A program made the position numbers and the translations under genes. From Candidatus Methanoflexus mossambicus (GTDB lineage Archaea; Methanobacteriota; Methanobacteria; Methanobacteriales; Methanobacteriaceae), in contig JAISIT010000051.1 in NCBI GenBank assembly GCA_031261915.1, positions 1-47,281 on the forward strand: DNA of 47,281 nucleotides, given 5' to 3'. The notes under the pieces were generated by a model. It saw nothing but the letters and a program-made list of their open reading frames with translations, ran no database searches and was not told the origin of the DNA. Positions 21,017 through 31,256 of this stretch are shown here, piece after piece. The first letter of the stretch is position 1. Each line of letters starts with the position of its first letter.

Positions 21017-21673
21017 TTAAAATTTATTTGTTTTCAATTTATTAATATCAAAAATAGCAGTATCTGAAATAGACATTACAGCCATTACTCCAGCTTGAAT
21101 AGGATCTGTAATAACTAAATCTGCAACATCTACGACACTTCCAGGCATGTTTAAAGAAATAACAAGTATATTTTGTTCTTTTTTCAAATTTTTAACTGCA
21201 GTAGTGATACTTCCACCCATTAAAGATCCAGCAAGAACCAATGCACTTACACGAGGAAGGCGAGCTAATCCATTTACTGCTTCAGCTATTTCTTTTTCCC
21301 CAACAAGTGGTGTGGTATCCACACTTATCCTCTCTCCACGAATATTATGCCTATCTGCTTCAGTAATAGCTCCTAAAGCAACTTGAGAAACTTGAGATCC
21401 ACCACCAAATATAATGATTCTTTTTCCATAAATATCACTTACAGAACTATGAATAGAAACTTTTTTAATAGCTTCAATGGAATTTAATTCATCAATAAGA
21501 ACTTGAAGATCGTTTACATTTTCTAATTCTAAATTAATAGAACCATTATCATTTTTATCAATAAAAAGATGAGTATAACTAATATTAACATTATAAGACG
21601 AAATAATTCTGGTTATTTCATCTAAAACTCCTAATTTTTCCATTGTTAAAATAGTAATAGCTACATTAGCCAT
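21017..21673 (-). CDS. ehbQ: EhbQ, ACT-domain protein of the energy-converting hydrogenase B operon
   Basis: This 218-residue soluble protein has an N-terminal ACT-type domain (residues 1-76, [20 protein letters not shown] and following), a fold that usually binds small ligands such as amino acids. The C-terminal domain (about 80-210) has [18 protein letters not shown] and corresponds to the family I know as DUF5612. It is the last gene of the ehb row, 97 bases after ehbP, which is the position of ehbQ in Methanothermobacter. No membrane segment or metal site is seen. A regulatory or accessory role is likely but unproven. The GTGAT ribosome site precedes the ATG. Confidence 0.8.
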   Translation of the reverse strand: MANVAITILTMEKLGVLDEITRIISSYNVNISYTHLFIDKNDNGSINLELENVNDLQVLIDELNSIEAIKKVSIHSSVSDIYGKRIIIFGGGSQVSQVALGAITEADRHNIRGERISVDTTPLVGEKEIAEAVNGLARLPRVSALVLAGSLMGGSITTAVKNLKKEQNILVISLNMPGSVVDVADLVITDPIQAGVMAVMSISDTAIFDINKLKTNKF

Positions 21674-21770
21674 AAAATCACAATATATTTAATAATTATC
21701 AAAAATAATCAATATTAAAACTATTAAAAATAAAACTATTAAAAATAAAATTAAAAAAATATTAAAACAA

Positions 21771-22028
21771 TTAATTACCTAAAAATTTATCTAAATCTGC
21801 TTTTGCTTTTCTATATAAATTTAAAAAATTATCATCTTCATCAACTGGAATAACTTCTAAACCTAATTGTCTATGTTCATCAATCCATTCCTCTGAAAAA
21901 ACAGGAATTTCAACTTTTATTGGTTCTTCACTTTTATTAACTAAAATTAAATTCCTATAAGGAAAATTTCTCTCAACAATATAACCACCAAGAGAAACAA
22001 TATGTTGAGCTCTAACTACAAATTTCAA
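21771..22028 (-). CDS. ehbP: EhbP, energy-converting hydrogenase B subunit P
   Basis: An 85-residue soluble protein ([20 protein letters not shown] near the start, then [10 protein letters not shown]) matching the small EhbP family, which has its own Pfam entry. The codon at 22,028 is TTG, with GGTGAT 3-4 bases before it; the only nearby ATG is out of frame, so a TTG start is required. It lies between ehbO and ehbQ as in other Methanobacteriales. Its molecular role in the complex is not established; it has no cysteine cluster and no membrane segment. Confidence 0.85.
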   Translation of the reverse strand: MKFVVRAQHIVSLGGYIVERNFPYRNLILVNKSEEPIKVEIPVFSEEWIDEHRQLGLEVIPVDEDDNFLNLYRKAKADLDKFLGN

Positions 22029-22160
22029 AAAATCACCATAATAAAAATTAAATAATTATATAAAAACGATAAAACACATAATGATAAAAATAATAAAAAT
22101 AAATAAAGAAATGATAAAAATAACACAAAAAATATAAAATTAAAAGGATTTTAATTTAAA

Positions 22161-23159
22161 CTATAATAAAGTTAAAATAATAGCTAAAACACCTAAAATT
22201 GAACTTACCAAAACTACTGGATAAAATTGTCTAAAAGTAAAAAGTGGTGAAAAAGCACTCATAATTGCCATTAAAACTGGGAATATTAATGCAACTATAA
22301 TATTAATTAAAAATGTCCATGACAAAATATTAGGTGGAATTCCTAAAAACAGAACAGAAAAAATGGTTCCTAAAACAAACATTAAAAATCCACGAGTAAT
22401 ATAATTTAATCCACGATATTTAGATGAATATTCTAAATAAGGACCTTCAATAACATCTGCTTTTGTTTTTAAAATTGCAAAAGGATATTCATTTAATAAA
22501 ATCAAAAATCCAATAAAGAAAACAATAAATCCAATGATTCCTCCAACTGTAAATAGAATTGGACCATGAATAGCTTGATAATTAACAATATCAAATAAAA
22601 AAATACTACCTACTTTTGAAACTGGAACAAAAAGGGCTAAGTATATTGGAAATGATCCAAAAATAATTAATCTTAATGCTCTGCTGGATGAAATATCCTC
22701 AACAAAGGATCTTTTAGTATTTTTATGACTTGCTCCTTTTATTAAATCCGGAAATGGCATAGATAAAGACATTGTTGATTTTGAAAGAGCACCCATTAAA
22801 ACATACATTATTTCTTCAACTTTTAAGAGTCCAATAATAGCTATTACACTTGCAAGAGTTCCAAAAATGTAAAACTGTGGAATCATAAATAATAAGATGA
22901 AAAATATTGCTAAAAATGATATAATTGGTAATGCCTTGTAAATTCCAGGAGCAGGAGAGTTAGGTTTAAGATTTTCCTTAAAAAAGAATTTAATAGGCGC
23001 CATTATCCCAGGACTTATTAATGGTGGACCTATTCTTTGTTGTATCCTTCCTTGAATATATTTTCTTTCAATTCCTGGTATGAATATAGAAACAATAAAA
23101 GCAACTATTAATGTTCCTATTATTGCTAATATAGAATATAAAATTGTTAAATTAGTCAT
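22161..23159 (-). CDS. ehbO: EhbO, NuoH-like membrane subunit of Ehb hydrogenase
   Basis: A 332-residue integral membrane protein with about eight hydrophobic segments, homologous to NuoH/EchB/HycD. These subunits join the hydrogenase module to the ion-translocating membrane arm. Family marks include [18 protein letters not shown] at about residues 30-48 and the [14 protein letters not shown] loop near residue 240. I prefer the ATG at 23,159 over the in-frame ATG at 23,168 because AAAGGA touches the latter but sits about nine bases from the former. A 126-base AT-rich gap separates it from ehbN. Confidence 0.92.
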   Translation of the reverse strand: MTNLTILYSILAIIGTLIVAFIVSIFIPGIERKYIQGRIQQRIGPPLISPGIMAPIKFFFKENLKPNSPAPGIYKALPIISFLAIFFILLFMIPQFYIFGTLASVIAIIGLLKVEEIMYVLMGALSKSTMSLSMPFPDLIKGASHKNTKRSFVEDISSSRALRLIIFGSFPIYLALFVPVSKVGSIFLFDIVNYQAIHGPILFTVGGIIGFIVFFIGFLILLNEYPFAILKTKADVIEGPYLEYSSKYRGLNYITRGFLMFVLGTIFSVLFLGIPPNILSWTFLINIIVALIFPVLMAIMSAFSPLFTFRQFYPVVLVSSILGVLAIILTLL

Positions 23160-23294
23160 TAAATTCATTCCTTTATTATTTTTAGTTTATAAATTTAAAA
23201 TTAAATTGAAATCAAATTTGAAGAAAATTTAATAAAATTAAACTAAAATCAAATTTGAAAATAGCAAATATTAAAATAAAATTAAATCTAAATA

Positions 23295-24446
23295 TTAAAT
23301 TTTAACTATCTTAATAGCTCTATCAGTGCAAGTAAAACATGGATCACATTGAACAATACATAGCTGAGCATCGGTTATATGATTACCAATACATGCTAAC
23401 TGCATAGCACCAATATTAGACATTGAAGGGGTTCTTATAACTGAACCACGAATGCGACCGTCTTCCAATCTGTAAGAATGATATAATACTCCTCTTGGAA
23501 CTTCAATATGGCTATGAATAGTTTTGGTATCTTTCATCTCCCAAGATCTATCAACAATAGCTCCATCTGGAAGATTTTTAATTGCTTGACGAATAATTGA
23601 AATAGATTCTGGTATTTCAAGAACTCTCATTAAAATATTATCTTTAACATCACCATCAGATAAAGTAATCATATCAAAGTCGAATGGTTCATATTCTTTC
23701 ATTTCAAATCTTAAATCTTTTTTATAACCTGTAGCTCTAAGAGTTGGACCTGTAACTTCTAATTTTAAAGCATCTTTAGTAGAAATTTGTCCAACACCTG
23801 TGATTCTGTCAATTACAATTGGATCACTTACAAATCTATCAGCAAACTCCACAACATTTTTTTCAACAGTATCCATTCCTCTAAGAATCTTATTTATCCT
23901 TTTATCATCAAGTTCGCAGCGAGGACGAACCCCACCAATAATTGAAACACCGTATTGAACACGATTTCCACCAATCATGTTTAAAAGATCCATTATTGTT
24001 TCTCTAATATAAAAAGCCCTCATTGAAAATGTTTCATGGGCTAAAACTTCACATCCATGACCAAGATAAAGAAGATGGCTGTGTAATCTTTCAAGTTCCT
24101 CCATTATAATGCGAATATAAGCTGCTCTTTCTGGAATTTCAATATCTAAACCCTTCTCAGCTGTTAAAACAGAATTCCATATATGAGAATTAGAACAAAT
24201 CCCACAAATCTTTTCAGTTAAAGCATTTGCTTTTTCAACAGGAAGACCTTCCATTATTCTTTCAACACCACGATGATTAACACCAATTGTTATCTCTGCA
24301 TCCCGAATAATTTCATCTTCTACAAATAAACGAAGTCTATAAGGTTCTAAAGCTGCAGGGTGGACAGTTCCTAAAGCAACTTCTGTATCAATTACCTCTG
24401 TTTTAGGTTTTTCATATTTATAATTATCATTTACTCTATCTTTCAA
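23295..24446 (-). CDS. ehbN: EhbN, [NiFe] hydrogenase large subunit
   Basis: The catalytic large subunit of the group 4 [NiFe] hydrogenase, 383 residues, related to NuoD/EchE. Both pairs of nickel-binding cysteines are present: ICGICSN at residues 80-86 (Cys81, Cys84) and DPCFTC at 368-373 (Cys370, Cys373). The second pair lies close to the C-terminus, so little or no peptide would be removed on maturation, as is usual for group 4 enzymes. The start codon is TTG at 24,446 behind GGGGTG; no in-frame ATG lies nearby. It begins 12 bases after ehbM. It oxidises H2, passing electrons through EhbM and EhbL to ferredoxin on the cytoplasmic side. Confidence 0.95.
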   Translation of the reverse strand: MKDRVNDNYKYEKPKTEVIDTEVALGTVHPAALEPYRLRLFVEDEIIRDAEITIGVNHRGVERIMEGLPVEKANALTEKICGICSNSHIWNSVLTAEKGLDIEIPERAAYIRIIMEELERLHSHLLYLGHGCEVLAHETFSMRAFYIRETIMDLLNMIGGNRVQYGVSIIGGVRPRCELDDKRINKILRGMDTVEKNVVEFADRFVSDPIVIDRITGVGQISTKDALKLEVTGPTLRATGYKKDLRFEMKEYEPFDFDMITLSDGDVKDNILMRVLEIPESISIIRQAIKNLPDGAIVDRSWEMKDTKTIHSHIEVPRGVLYHSYRLEDGRIRGSVIRTPSMSNIGAMQLACIGNHITDAQLCIVQCDPCFTCTDRAIKIVKI

Positions 24447-24458
24447 AATAACACCCCA

Positions 24459-24905
24459 TTAATCAGCATTTAATAATTTTGGTAAAGCAGACACAACACC
24501 AGCTATTATATCCTGTGGTCTAACTGCACAACCAGGAACCTTAGCATCCACAGGTATAATATTCTCAACAGGTCCTGAAATCTCTTCTGAAGGAATATCT
24601 CCATGAATATTTTTATAAACTCCACCCATAATAGCACATGAGCCCGCAGCAACAACTGCCTTTGGATTTGGAATAGCTTCATATATTTTTTTAAGAGGTT
24701 CTTCATTTAACTTAGTAACAGGTCCAGTAACAACTAAAACATCAGCTTCACGAGGATTCCAAGTTAAAAACACTCCATATTGCTCAACATCAAACTTAGG
24801 AGACAAAACACAGTTTACTATCTCTATATCACACCCATTACAACCACCAGTATAAACTAACATCAAATGAATAGCTTTTGACCTTGATAATGATTTAAGT
24901 GACAT
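24459..24905 (-). CDS. ehbM: EhbM, [NiFe] hydrogenase small subunit
   Basis: The 148-residue small subunit, related to NuoB/EchC, carries the proximal [4Fe-4S] cluster next to the NiFe site. The four ligands are visible: CNGC (Cys22, Cys25), GSC (Cys90) and PGC (Cys126). Its length is typical for group 4 hydrogenases, without the Tat signal of periplasmic enzymes. The ATG follows the ehbL stop directly (TAAATG), and the GGAGG site lies within the last codons of ehbL, implying translational coupling. Confidence 0.95.
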   Translation of the reverse strand: MSLKSLSRSKAIHLMLVYTGGCNGCDIEIVNCVLSPKFDVEQYGVFLTWNPREADVLVVTGPVTKLNEEPLKKIYEAIPNPKAVVAAGSCAIMGGVYKNIHGDIPSEEISGPVENIIPVDAKVPGCAVRPQDIIAGVVSALPKLLNAD

Positions 24906-25487
24906 TTATTCCTCCCCTTTATCATTAATATCCACATTAACACTTTCATTATTAATATCCACATTAACACTTTCATTATTAATTCCAGAACCAACCCCAG
25001 AACCAACGGGATAATTTTTTATAACAGTTTTATCTGCTAAAAATTGTGAAATAAAAGCTAATTTATCCTCAGAAATTTTAACTGGTTTATTTATCATTCC
25101 ATCTAAATCAAAATCAACTTTACCTACATCATTTGGATGAATAGTAGATTTTTCACCAAATAATGCATAAATTGGACAAAAATCATGACAATAATAACAA
25201 AAAACACATTTTTCACTATTAAGCTCTGGTATTTCAGTTTTTATCCAACCCTCTGCTAATTGTTCTTGCTTTTCTAATTTTTTCATCTTAATAGCTTTTG
25301 TTGGGCAAACATTAGCACATCCACCACAGCCAATACAGGAATCCTTAGAAACTTTATCAGTTGGTTTAATATTTCCATTTAAAATATTATTTCTTAATTC
25401 AATGTCAGTAACTCTATCATGAGCAAAGAATATCTTTTTAAAATTCCCATAAGCTCCTTCTAACATTATTTTTAATAAATTTCTCAT
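24906..25487 (-). CDS. ehbL: EhbL, two-cluster ferredoxin subunit
   Basis: A 193-residue NuoI/EchF-like protein with two complete [4Fe-4S] motifs: [12 protein letters not shown] (Cys51, 54, 57, 61) and [12 protein letters not shown] (Cys94, 97, 100, 104). It relays electrons between the small subunit and ferredoxin or the polyferredoxin EhbK. The C-terminus (about 168-193) has a tandem copy of the nine-residue unit NNESVNVDI, coded by a repeat at about 24,922-24,985, then an acidic end. This tail is outside the conserved domain and looks like recent slippage. The start has a GGTGT site. A 429-base repeat-filled gap precedes it. Confidence 0.92.
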   Translation of the reverse strand: MRNLLKIMLEGAYGNFKKIFFAHDRVTDIELRNNILNGNIKPTDKVSKDSCIGCGGCANVCPTKAIKMKKLEKQEQLAEGWIKTEIPELNSEKCVFCYYCHDFCPIYALFGEKSTIHPNDVGKVDFDLDGMINKPVKISEDKLAFISQFLADKTVIKNYPVGSGVGSGINNESVNVDINNESVNVDINDKGEE

Positions 25488-25916
25488 TTAAACACCAGAG
25501 ATTTTACAATAAACACCAGATTTTATAAAAATGACTAATAAAATAAAATGCACATTATACATAATTGTATATTATATATAATAAATTTTCAAATAATATA
25601 TAAAATGATAATAGTTATGATAATATTTATGATAATAAATCTAATTTTAATAATAATATTTTAAATACCATTAATTTTAATAAAAATACTAATAATATCT
25701 TTAATTTTAATAAAAATACTAATAATATATATAATTTTAATAAAAATATTAATATAATCTTTAATTATAATAAAAATACTAATAATATATATAATTTTAA
25801 TAATAATATTTTAAATACTATTAATTATAATAAAAATATTAATATAATCTTTAATTATAATAAAAATACTAATAATATATATAATTTTAATAAAAATATT
25901 ATTAATAATCTTAATT
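25488..25916. repeat. 33-bp minisatellite filling the ehbK-ehbL gap
   Basis: The gap inside the operon is almost pure AT. From about 25,660 to 25,915 it consists of units of about 33 bases with the core AATAAAAATACTAATAATAT and variants, and longer segments of about 110 bases are themselves repeated. On the plus strand one frame stays open for about a hundred codons (NKNTNNIYNFNKNI-type) because the unit length is a multiple of three, but it lacks a start codon and a ribosome binding site. I see no RNA gene. The spacer could hold a second promoter for ehbL-ehbQ. Confidence 0.75.
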
Positions 25917-27566
25917 TTAATAATTTTGATCTTGTGCAAATTTTCTTTCAAAAGTAAAAGCATTTGATGGACAAGCAGTTTTACAAGCTCCACAATAAAT
26001 GCATTTATCTTCATTAACATTAACACTATCGCCATTGTCAATAATAGCTTCTTCTGGACATTTATGATAACAAAGTTTACAGTTTATACATAAATTTTGA
26101 TTAATATAATTAAAACCTTCAAAAACAGTCATTTTTAATGAAGTAGTTTTAGGAATAACATCAGCAAAACAATGTATAGCACAAGTTTCACATAAAATAC
26201 ATTTATTTTTATCAACAAGGATAGAACCATTGGTTAAAGTAATCGCATCTTTAGGACAAACATCACTACAAGTCCCACAAGATATACAACCATCAGAAAT
26301 ACTTCCATCCCAAATTATTTCTTTAAAAGATCTTGCTTTAGCTAAATCACAAACAATTGCACATTTACCACAAGAAACACAGTATCCATCAACAGGAACA
26401 AGAGAACTATCAGTTTTATACTCTTTATTTCCAATATTTTCACTATCAATATCTCCAATATCTCCAATATCTTCATTGATTTCAATATTTTTAATATCGC
26501 AAATGTCATCAATGTTTTCTGAATTTTCTGAATCTTCTAAGTTTTCTATAATTGATATAAGTTCTTTATTATCTCTTAAAGTAAAAACAGGACAGTTAAA
26601 AATAGCTTCGTCTAAATCTCCTTCATTATATCTTGCTGGATCAAATCTCATTTTATTATTAATTCTTTTAAGAGATTCTCCTTTATCTAAATCACTACAA
26701 AGCCCACAATTTAAACAAGACAAATAAATTCCAGTAGGAATATTATTAATATCTCCAATAGCAGCATCAATATCAAAGTTATCTGATTTTTTTATCATAA
26801 CTTTAAAGTCATTTTCAACAATAGCTTTATTTGGACAATTTTTAAGACAATTTAGACATAAAACACATTTATCATGATCAATTACTTGATTGTTAATAGC
26901 TTTAGTTGGACAGTTGTCTTCACAAACCCTACATTGAGTGCATACTCCTTTTTCATTAACATCAACCATTATGGCATTTGTAGGACAGTAATATTCACAT
27001 CTACCACATAAAATACATTTATCAAAGCATGTAACCATTGAATTTCGTTTAACTATATTGTTATTAGTTAAATTATTATTAATATTACTATTAATAGAAT
27101 TATTAATCTTATTAATAGTATTAGTAGAATTATTGGCATTATTAATAGTATTAGTAGAATTATTATCCATATTATTATTAAATCTATTAAGTGTTGAACT
27201 TAAATTTTCTAAAAAACTTATTTTTTTAGTTTCTGTAAGTTTATTTCCATCAATTCTGGCATGTTTTGGACAAGAGTCTTCACAAAGCCCACATCTAACA
27301 CAAATACCATGAACAATTCCATTTTCTATATGAATACTATTTACTGGGCAATTAAATTGGCAAACACCACAACCATTACATTTTGCCCTATCTACAACAT
27401 ATCCACCATATTTATTTTTAAAAATAGCATTGTTAGGACAATTATCAAAGCAAATACCACAGGTTATGCAACTAAATGGCTTATCATCTATAAAACGAAT
27501 AGCTTTTGTAGGACAAACATCAACACACTTAGCTATTTTATCACATTGATTAGTAGTTATAAACAT
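25917..27566 (-). CDS. ehbK: EhbK, polyferredoxin of Ehb with Asn-rich and acidic insertions
   Basis: A 549-residue iron-sulfur protein made of serial [4Fe-4S] motifs. Canonical CxxCxxCxxxC sets begin at about residues 33, 63, 89, 184, 209, 234, 396, 427, 456, 493 and 522; a variant set is at 8-18, and an incomplete one at 284-290 lacks the fourth cysteine nearby. It should wire electrons between the hydrogenase and ferredoxin-dependent enzymes. Between the fourth and fifth canonical sets an Asn-rich insert (about 124-175, NNSTNTINNANNSTNTIN) breaks the regular spacing, and a second acidic low-complexity stretch covers about 340-385. Both look like expansions rather than cofactor domains. AGGTGATT precedes the ATG. 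Confidence 0.93.
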   Translation of the reverse strand: MFITTNQCDKIAKCVDVCPTKAIRFIDDKPFSCITCGICFDNCPNNAIFKNKYGGYVVDRAKCNGCGVCQFNCPVNSIHIENGIVHGICVRCGLCEDSCPKHARIDGNKLTETKKISFLENLSSTLNRFNNNMDNNSTNTINNANNSTNTINKINNSINSNINNNLTNNNIVKRNSMVTCFDKCILCGRCEYYCPTNAIMVDVNEKGVCTQCRVCEDNCPTKAINNQVIDHDKCVLCLNCLKNCPNKAIVENDFKVMIKKSDNFDIDAAIGDINNIPTGIYLSCLNCGLCSDLDKGESLKRINNKMRFDPARYNEGDLDEAIFNCPVFTLRDNKELISIIENLEDSENSENIDDICDIKNIEINEDIGDIGDIDSENIGNKEYKTDSSLVPVDGYCVSCGKCAIVCDLAKARSFKEIIWDGSISDGCISCGTCSDVCPKDAITLTNGSILVDKNKCILCETCAIHCFADVIPKTTSLKMTVFEGFNYINQNLCINCKLCYHKCPEEAIIDNGDSVNVNEDKCIYCGACKTACPSNAFTFERKFAQDQNY

Positions 27567-27577
27567 TTAATCACCTA

Positions 27578-27841
27578 TTATTTATCTCCACTTTTTAATG
27601 AAATAGCTATTTTTCCAATTAATATTCCTATAAATCCAGATAAAAAACCAGTAGCTATTGGAATATCAGTGTAATATGGAAAAGCACCTAATTGCCATGC
27701 AGATAATAAAATTACTAAGAAAATTACAATAAATGAAGAACTTGTAAGGTTTATTTCACTTTTTGGGTTCTTTTTCATTGCCAAACCAACAATAAAACCA
27801 ATTAAAAATCCAAAAATTATTGGTCCTAAATTAATCATCAT
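27578..27841 (-). CDS. ehbJ: EhbJ, small membrane subunit of Ehb
   Basis: An 87-residue hydrophobic protein with about three membrane segments, in the position of ehbJ. The frame extends to a GTG at 27,847, but the ATGs at 27,841 or 27,838 are better placed relative to AGGTGAT. It overlaps the end of ehbI by a few bases, suggesting translational coupling. I see no catalytic motif; the assignment rests on gene order and general character. Confidence 0.8.
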   Translation of the reverse strand: MMINLGPIIFGFLIGFIVGLAMKKNPKSEINLTSSSFIVIFLVILLSAWQLGAFPYYTDIPIATGFLSGFIGILIGKIAISLKSGDK

Positions 27842-28394
27842 TATCACCTAAATCTTTGCTTGTAAGTCCAGCAGAAACTCCAGTAGAAATATTATTGTTT
27901 TTAGTTAAATTTTTAGTTAGATTTTTAGCTGATTTTTCTTCTTTTAATGTTTTAAATTGTGAAAAAGCTATTACAATTGCACTTAAACCAACAAAAACTT
28001 TTAAACCAACAAATATATTTAAATATGGAACTATTCCTCCATTGGTAACATCTGGATAGTGGAAAATATTAGAAATAAATCCTGGAACTAAATTATAAAA
28101 ATCTGCCCCAGTATTGTATAAGAAAAATCCAGTGAATAATAATCCAGCAAGACCAAGTAAAATATAACCTAAAGCTCCAATACTTTCAACAGCTGAAATT
28201 AAACTGTGAGATAAATTAAAAGGAGTTTTTTCAACACCATATATTACAATACATAAAACAACTGCACTTGCAATCATAGCTCCACCTTGAAATCCACCTC
28301 CAGGAGTGATATGACCACCTAAAATAGTAAGAATACCTAAACAAACTAAAACAATAGCTGCAGGAAATGCGAAAATCTTTAAAATAGGACTCAT
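27831..28394 (-). CDS. ehbI: EhbI, MrpB/MnhB-like membrane subunit
   Basis: A 187-residue membrane protein with the MnhB-type signature [17 protein letters not shown] at about residues 26-42, typical of Mrp antiporter subunit B and the matching subunits of membrane-bound hydrogenases. It has about four to five hydrophobic segments and belongs to the ion-translocating module. The C-terminal tail (about 155-187) is hydrophilic and contains a short duplication, [11 protein letters not shown]. The ATG follows GGTGATATT. The gap of 90 bases to ehbH holds a repeated TTAATTAAAGCTATTTTA-like stretch. Confidence 0.9.
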   Translation of the reverse strand: MSPILKIFAFPAAIVLVCLGILTILGGHITPGGGFQGGAMIASAVVLCIVIYGVEKTPFNLSHSLISAVESIGALGYILLGLAGLLFTGFFLYNTGADFYNLVPGFISNIFHYPDVTNGGIVPYLNIFVGLKVFVGLSAIVIAFSQFKTLKEEKSAKNLTKNLTKNNNISTGVSAGLTSKDLGDNDD

Positions 28395-28484
28395 AATATC
28401 ACCAGTTCATTACTATTTATTTCCTGGAATTTAATTTTATTAATTGAAGCTATTTTATTAATTAAAGCTATTTTATTATAATAT

Positions 28485-28769
28485 TTATTCATCGTCATCA
28501 CCATTACCTACAATTCCACGACCAAATACTAAAAGAACCACAACAACAGCTGTAACTAAAATTAATGCTTCACCAAGGGTATCGTATCCTCTCCAATCAA
28601 AAACAACTAATGTAACCATATTTGGAGCTATTTGTGTTCCTAAAATATTGTAAATTTCACTAATTCCAGGTTTTATTACATCTTTTAATTTAAAAATTCC
28701 ATCAAAGAAAGTTATTGAAAATAAAAATATTGCAACAGACAAAATTAATTCTCTTAAACCCATTTTCAT
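28485..28769 (-). CDS. ehbH: EhbH, MbhE-like membrane subunit
   Basis: A 94-residue protein with a hydrophobic N-terminus and a C-terminal membrane segment preceded by the motif [12 protein letters not shown], shared with MbhE and the C-terminal part of MrpA. It is part of the ion-pumping module. I choose the ATG at 28,769, which overlaps the ehbG stop as ATGA and follows GGGGGAT; an in-frame TTG at 28,784 is less likely. The end is acidic (GNGDDDE). Confidence 0.88.
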   Translation of the reverse strand: MKMGLRELILSVAIFLFSITFFDGIFKLKDVIKPGISEIYNILGTQIAPNMVTLVVFDWRGYDTLGEALILVTAVVVVLLVFGRGIVGNGDDDE

Positions 28770-29110
28770 TGTAATATCCCCCAATAAATAATTGTTACAA
28801 GTATTGCAAGAACTAAAACCACATAAAACATCATCATATCTAATGAATCTTCATGTTCTCTCATTATTTTTGGCATTAAAGGCATATTAGTAATAAGTAA
28901 AACTGCAAGAATTATTATTATTCCTACACTCAACATTATGTTCACACTTCTAAGCATAATAGCTGTTACTAAAACTGATATGATTATGGTTAATTCACCA
29001 GCTATAAGAGAAGATACATTATTATTCGTTGTTGGACTTGATTTATATTCATCAATAAGTGTATTTTTATAATTATCAAAAGATTCAATAAGTTTACTAT
29101 AGTATCCCAT
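28766..29110 (-). CDS. ehbG: EhbG, small membrane subunit of Ehb
   Basis: A 114-residue protein starting [14 protein letters not shown], with a hydrophilic first third and three hydrophobic segments. The reading frame is open further upstream to 29,182, but that part lies inside ehbF. The ATG at 29,110 shares a base with the ehbF stop (TAATG), and GGAGG is encoded in the last ehbF codons. The assignment as EhbG is by position and membrane character. Confidence 0.85.
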   Translation of the reverse strand: MGYYSKLIESFDNYKNTLIDEYKSSPTTNNNVSSLIAGELTIIISVLVTAIMLRSVNIMLSVGIIIILAVLLITNMPLMPKIMREHEDSLDMMMFYVVLVLAILVTIIYWGILQ

Positions 29111-30612
29111 TAGAATAAACCTCCTACATAGCTTGAAATTGGATTTACAATAATATCTGGGAAAATACCTAAAATTATGCAAATAATTAAAATAATTAAA
29201 ACTGAAAATATTGTAGACCTTGGTATTATCTTATTTGATACATCTAAATCCTTTGGTTTCGGTTTTAAGAAAATTGAATGGAAAATATTTACAAAAACAA
29301 CAAATGTAACTATACTAATAATTATCATCAATACTGCCAGCTCGCCTAAACCAGCAGCTAAAGCAGATTGAACTAAAAGTAATTTACTTGCAAAACCATT
29401 TAATGGTGGAACTCCAGCAAGAGCTAAACCAGCAATTAAAACAAATATTGCGAATTTAGGATGATAAGCTATTAAGCCCCCTAATTTAGAGATTTTAGAA
29501 GTTTTAGTAATTAAAAGAATAGCTCCAAATGCAATAAAGAGTAATGCTGATATTAAAAGCTCATTTATACCTTGGAAAAGTCCTGCACTAATTGAAAGTG
29601 GAGTTGCAATACCAAAACCAAGTCCAATATATCCAATTTCACCAACAGCTAAAAAACCAATAGCTCTTCTAAAATCATCTTGCATAAGAGCCATTATTAA
29701 ACTTAAAACCATTCCAACCAAGGAAAAAATAATAATTAAAGGATTTAATAAGTTTATAGGTGCAAAAATCCTTAAAATAATCAGTCCAATAGATATAAAT
29801 GTTAAAACAGTAAATGCCTGTAAAATCGCACTACCATCTGGAAGGGCTTTACTATAAACTGAGGATTTAATTGTGTGAAATGGAGGTAAACCTACACTGT
29901 ATACCCAGCCAAAGAAGATTAAAACAAATGAAAGTAAAAATGCAGGAGATAATGGATCAACAAAACCAGATTTAATTGCAAGAATAATATCTGCAATGTT
30001 TACACTACCAACTAAGCCCAATAAGAATCCTATACCTATTAACATTATAGGTCCACCAATAGAACCTAAGAAAAGATATTTTAAGGCAATTTCATAGTTA
30101 TTTTTAACTTTACTCACTAAAATAACTCCTACCTGAGCCAAAGCAGATATTTCAAAGAAAATATACATGTGGAAAATATCATCGGTAAGTATAAGGGCTA
30201 TAATTGAAGCAATTCCCATGAATATTAAAAATAAATATGGTCCTGAAACTTTTTTGTTTTGAGAGATATAATTGAAAATAGCTAAAAAACAAACAATGCC
30301 AAAGAAGAATATTAAAATTTTCTGTAAAACTCCAAAGGAATAAACAATTCCAGGATGGAAACTTGTTAATATTTGAGATGAAAGGGAAGATAATTGATTT
30401 AAATTAGCATTATAAATCACAGAATTATCAATTAAAGGAACATGACCTCCAAATATATGCAAACCAAAATTTGCAAGAAGAGGAATTAGAGGAATAAGAA
30501 TAGCTACAATAAATGATAGATATTTTATTGTTTTATTAAATCCATGAAGTAAATTTAAAAGTATTGCACAGACTATAGGTATAATAACCATTAATGGAAT
30601 AAATTCATTCAT
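29110..30612 (-). CDS. ehbF: EhbF, NuoN/MrpD-like ion-translocating subunit
   Basis: A 500-residue membrane protein with about fourteen hydrophobic segments, homologous to the antiporter-like subunits NuoL/M/N and MrpD. Visible family marks are [15 protein letters not shown], with the conserved membrane glutamate, and [20 protein letters not shown] before a central helix. It is the presumed proton or sodium channel of Ehb, coupling ion influx to uphill ferredoxin reduction by H2. The ATG at 30,612 fits AAGGTGAT; the in-frame ATG at 30,627 lies inside ehbE and lacks a site. Confidence 0.93.
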   Translation of the reverse strand: MNEFIPLMVIIPIVCAILLNLLHGFNKTIKYLSFIVAILIPLIPLLANFGLHIFGGHVPLIDNSVIYNANLNQLSSLSSQILTSFHPGIVYSFGVLQKILIFFFGIVCFLAIFNYISQNKKVSGPYLFLIFMGIASIIALILTDDIFHMYIFFEISALAQVGVILVSKVKNNYEIALKYLFLGSIGGPIMLIGIGFLLGLVGSVNIADIILAIKSGFVDPLSPAFLLSFVLIFFGWVYSVGLPPFHTIKSSVYSKALPDGSAILQAFTVLTFISIGLIILRIFAPINLLNPLIIIFSLVGMVLSLIMALMQDDFRRAIGFLAVGEIGYIGLGFGIATPLSISAGLFQGINELLISALLFIAFGAILLITKTSKISKLGGLIAYHPKFAIFVLIAGLALAGVPPLNGFASKLLLVQSALAAGLGELAVLMIIISIVTFVVFVNIFHSIFLKPKPKDLDVSNKIIPRSTIFSVLIILIICIILGIFPDIIVNPISSYVGGLF

Positions 30613-31024
30613 TATTATCACCTTCAACCGTTTCTAATGTATTACGATTGCTTCCACCTAAAACCTCAGAGGAAGACAGGGAACCTTTTTTTTTATACAA
30701 CACCATAGCTATTGCAAGCATTACAGCAAGTAAACTGGCTCCAATAACAATACTAGTTAAAACCAGAGCATGTGGAAGAGGATAAGCAGAATTTTGAGCA
30801 AACCACTGGGCATCCATACCTGGTAAGAAAATTGGAACAACTCCACCCTCTTTATAAGCCAAAGCTATTAAAAAAAGATTAGCACCTTCTTCAATAAATC
30901 CAATACCAATTATTTTTTTAATAATATTATCTAAAAATATAGCAGCATAAAGTCCAACAACAATAAAAGCTCCAGCAGTAAGCATTGCAGCTAATTGCAA
31001 ATCAATAGAACTAAAACTAATCAT
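30605..31024 (-). CDS. ehbE: EhbE, MrpC/NuoK-like membrane subunit
   Basis: A 139-residue protein with three membrane segments related to MnhC/MrpC and NuoK ([20 protein letters not shown] around residue 50). The frame is open up to 31,057, but AAAGGA in the end of ehbD fits an ATG at 31,024, with 31,030 as the alternative. It overlaps both neighbours by a few bases. It belongs to the ion-translocating arm. Confidence 0.9.
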   Translation of the reverse strand: MISFSSIDLQLAAMLTAGAFIVVGLYAAIFLDNIIKKIIGIGFIEEGANLFLIALAYKEGGVVPIFLPGMDAQWFAQNSAYPLPHALVLTSIVIGASLLAVMLAIAMVLYKKKGSLSSSEVLGGSNRNTLETVEGDNNE

Positions 31025-31256
31025 TATCATCCATCCTTTCAGTTTTATAAACTGCAATAGCTAAAAATACAGGAATAATAGCAGAACCAACAATAGCTTG
31101 GGTTAAAGCCACATCAGGAGCAAGTAAAATCTGGAAAATCAAAGTCACACAAATACCAGTTATTCCAGTCAAAATAGCTGCTTTAAGCAAATCTCTTTGA
31201 GCAATAGCAAGAATACATCCTAAAACAGCCACAATCATAATAATATATTCAATCAT
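31017..31256 (-). CDS. ehbD: EhbD, DUF4040/MbhD-like membrane subunit
   Basis: A 79-residue protein with about three hydrophobic segments and the signature [19 protein letters not shown], found in the C-terminal part of MrpA and in MbhD. It belongs to the ion-translocating module. The ATG overlaps the ehbC stop as ATGA. Confidence 0.9.
   Translation of the reverse strand: MIEYIIMIVAVLGCILAIAQRDLLKAAILTGITGICVTLIFQILLAPDVALTQAIVGSAIIPVFLAIAVYKTERMDDND

Noticed and set aside
25640..25970. Plus-strand frame of about a hundred codons, Asn-rich, in the ehbK-ehbL gap
   Set aside because: It has no start codon or ribosome site. It is open only because the repeat unit is a multiple of three and has no stop in that phase.
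27058..27312. Plus-strand Leu-rich frame opposite the Asn-rich EhbK insert
   Set aside because: It is antisense to the repeat-coded insert in a well supported gene and has no start signals.
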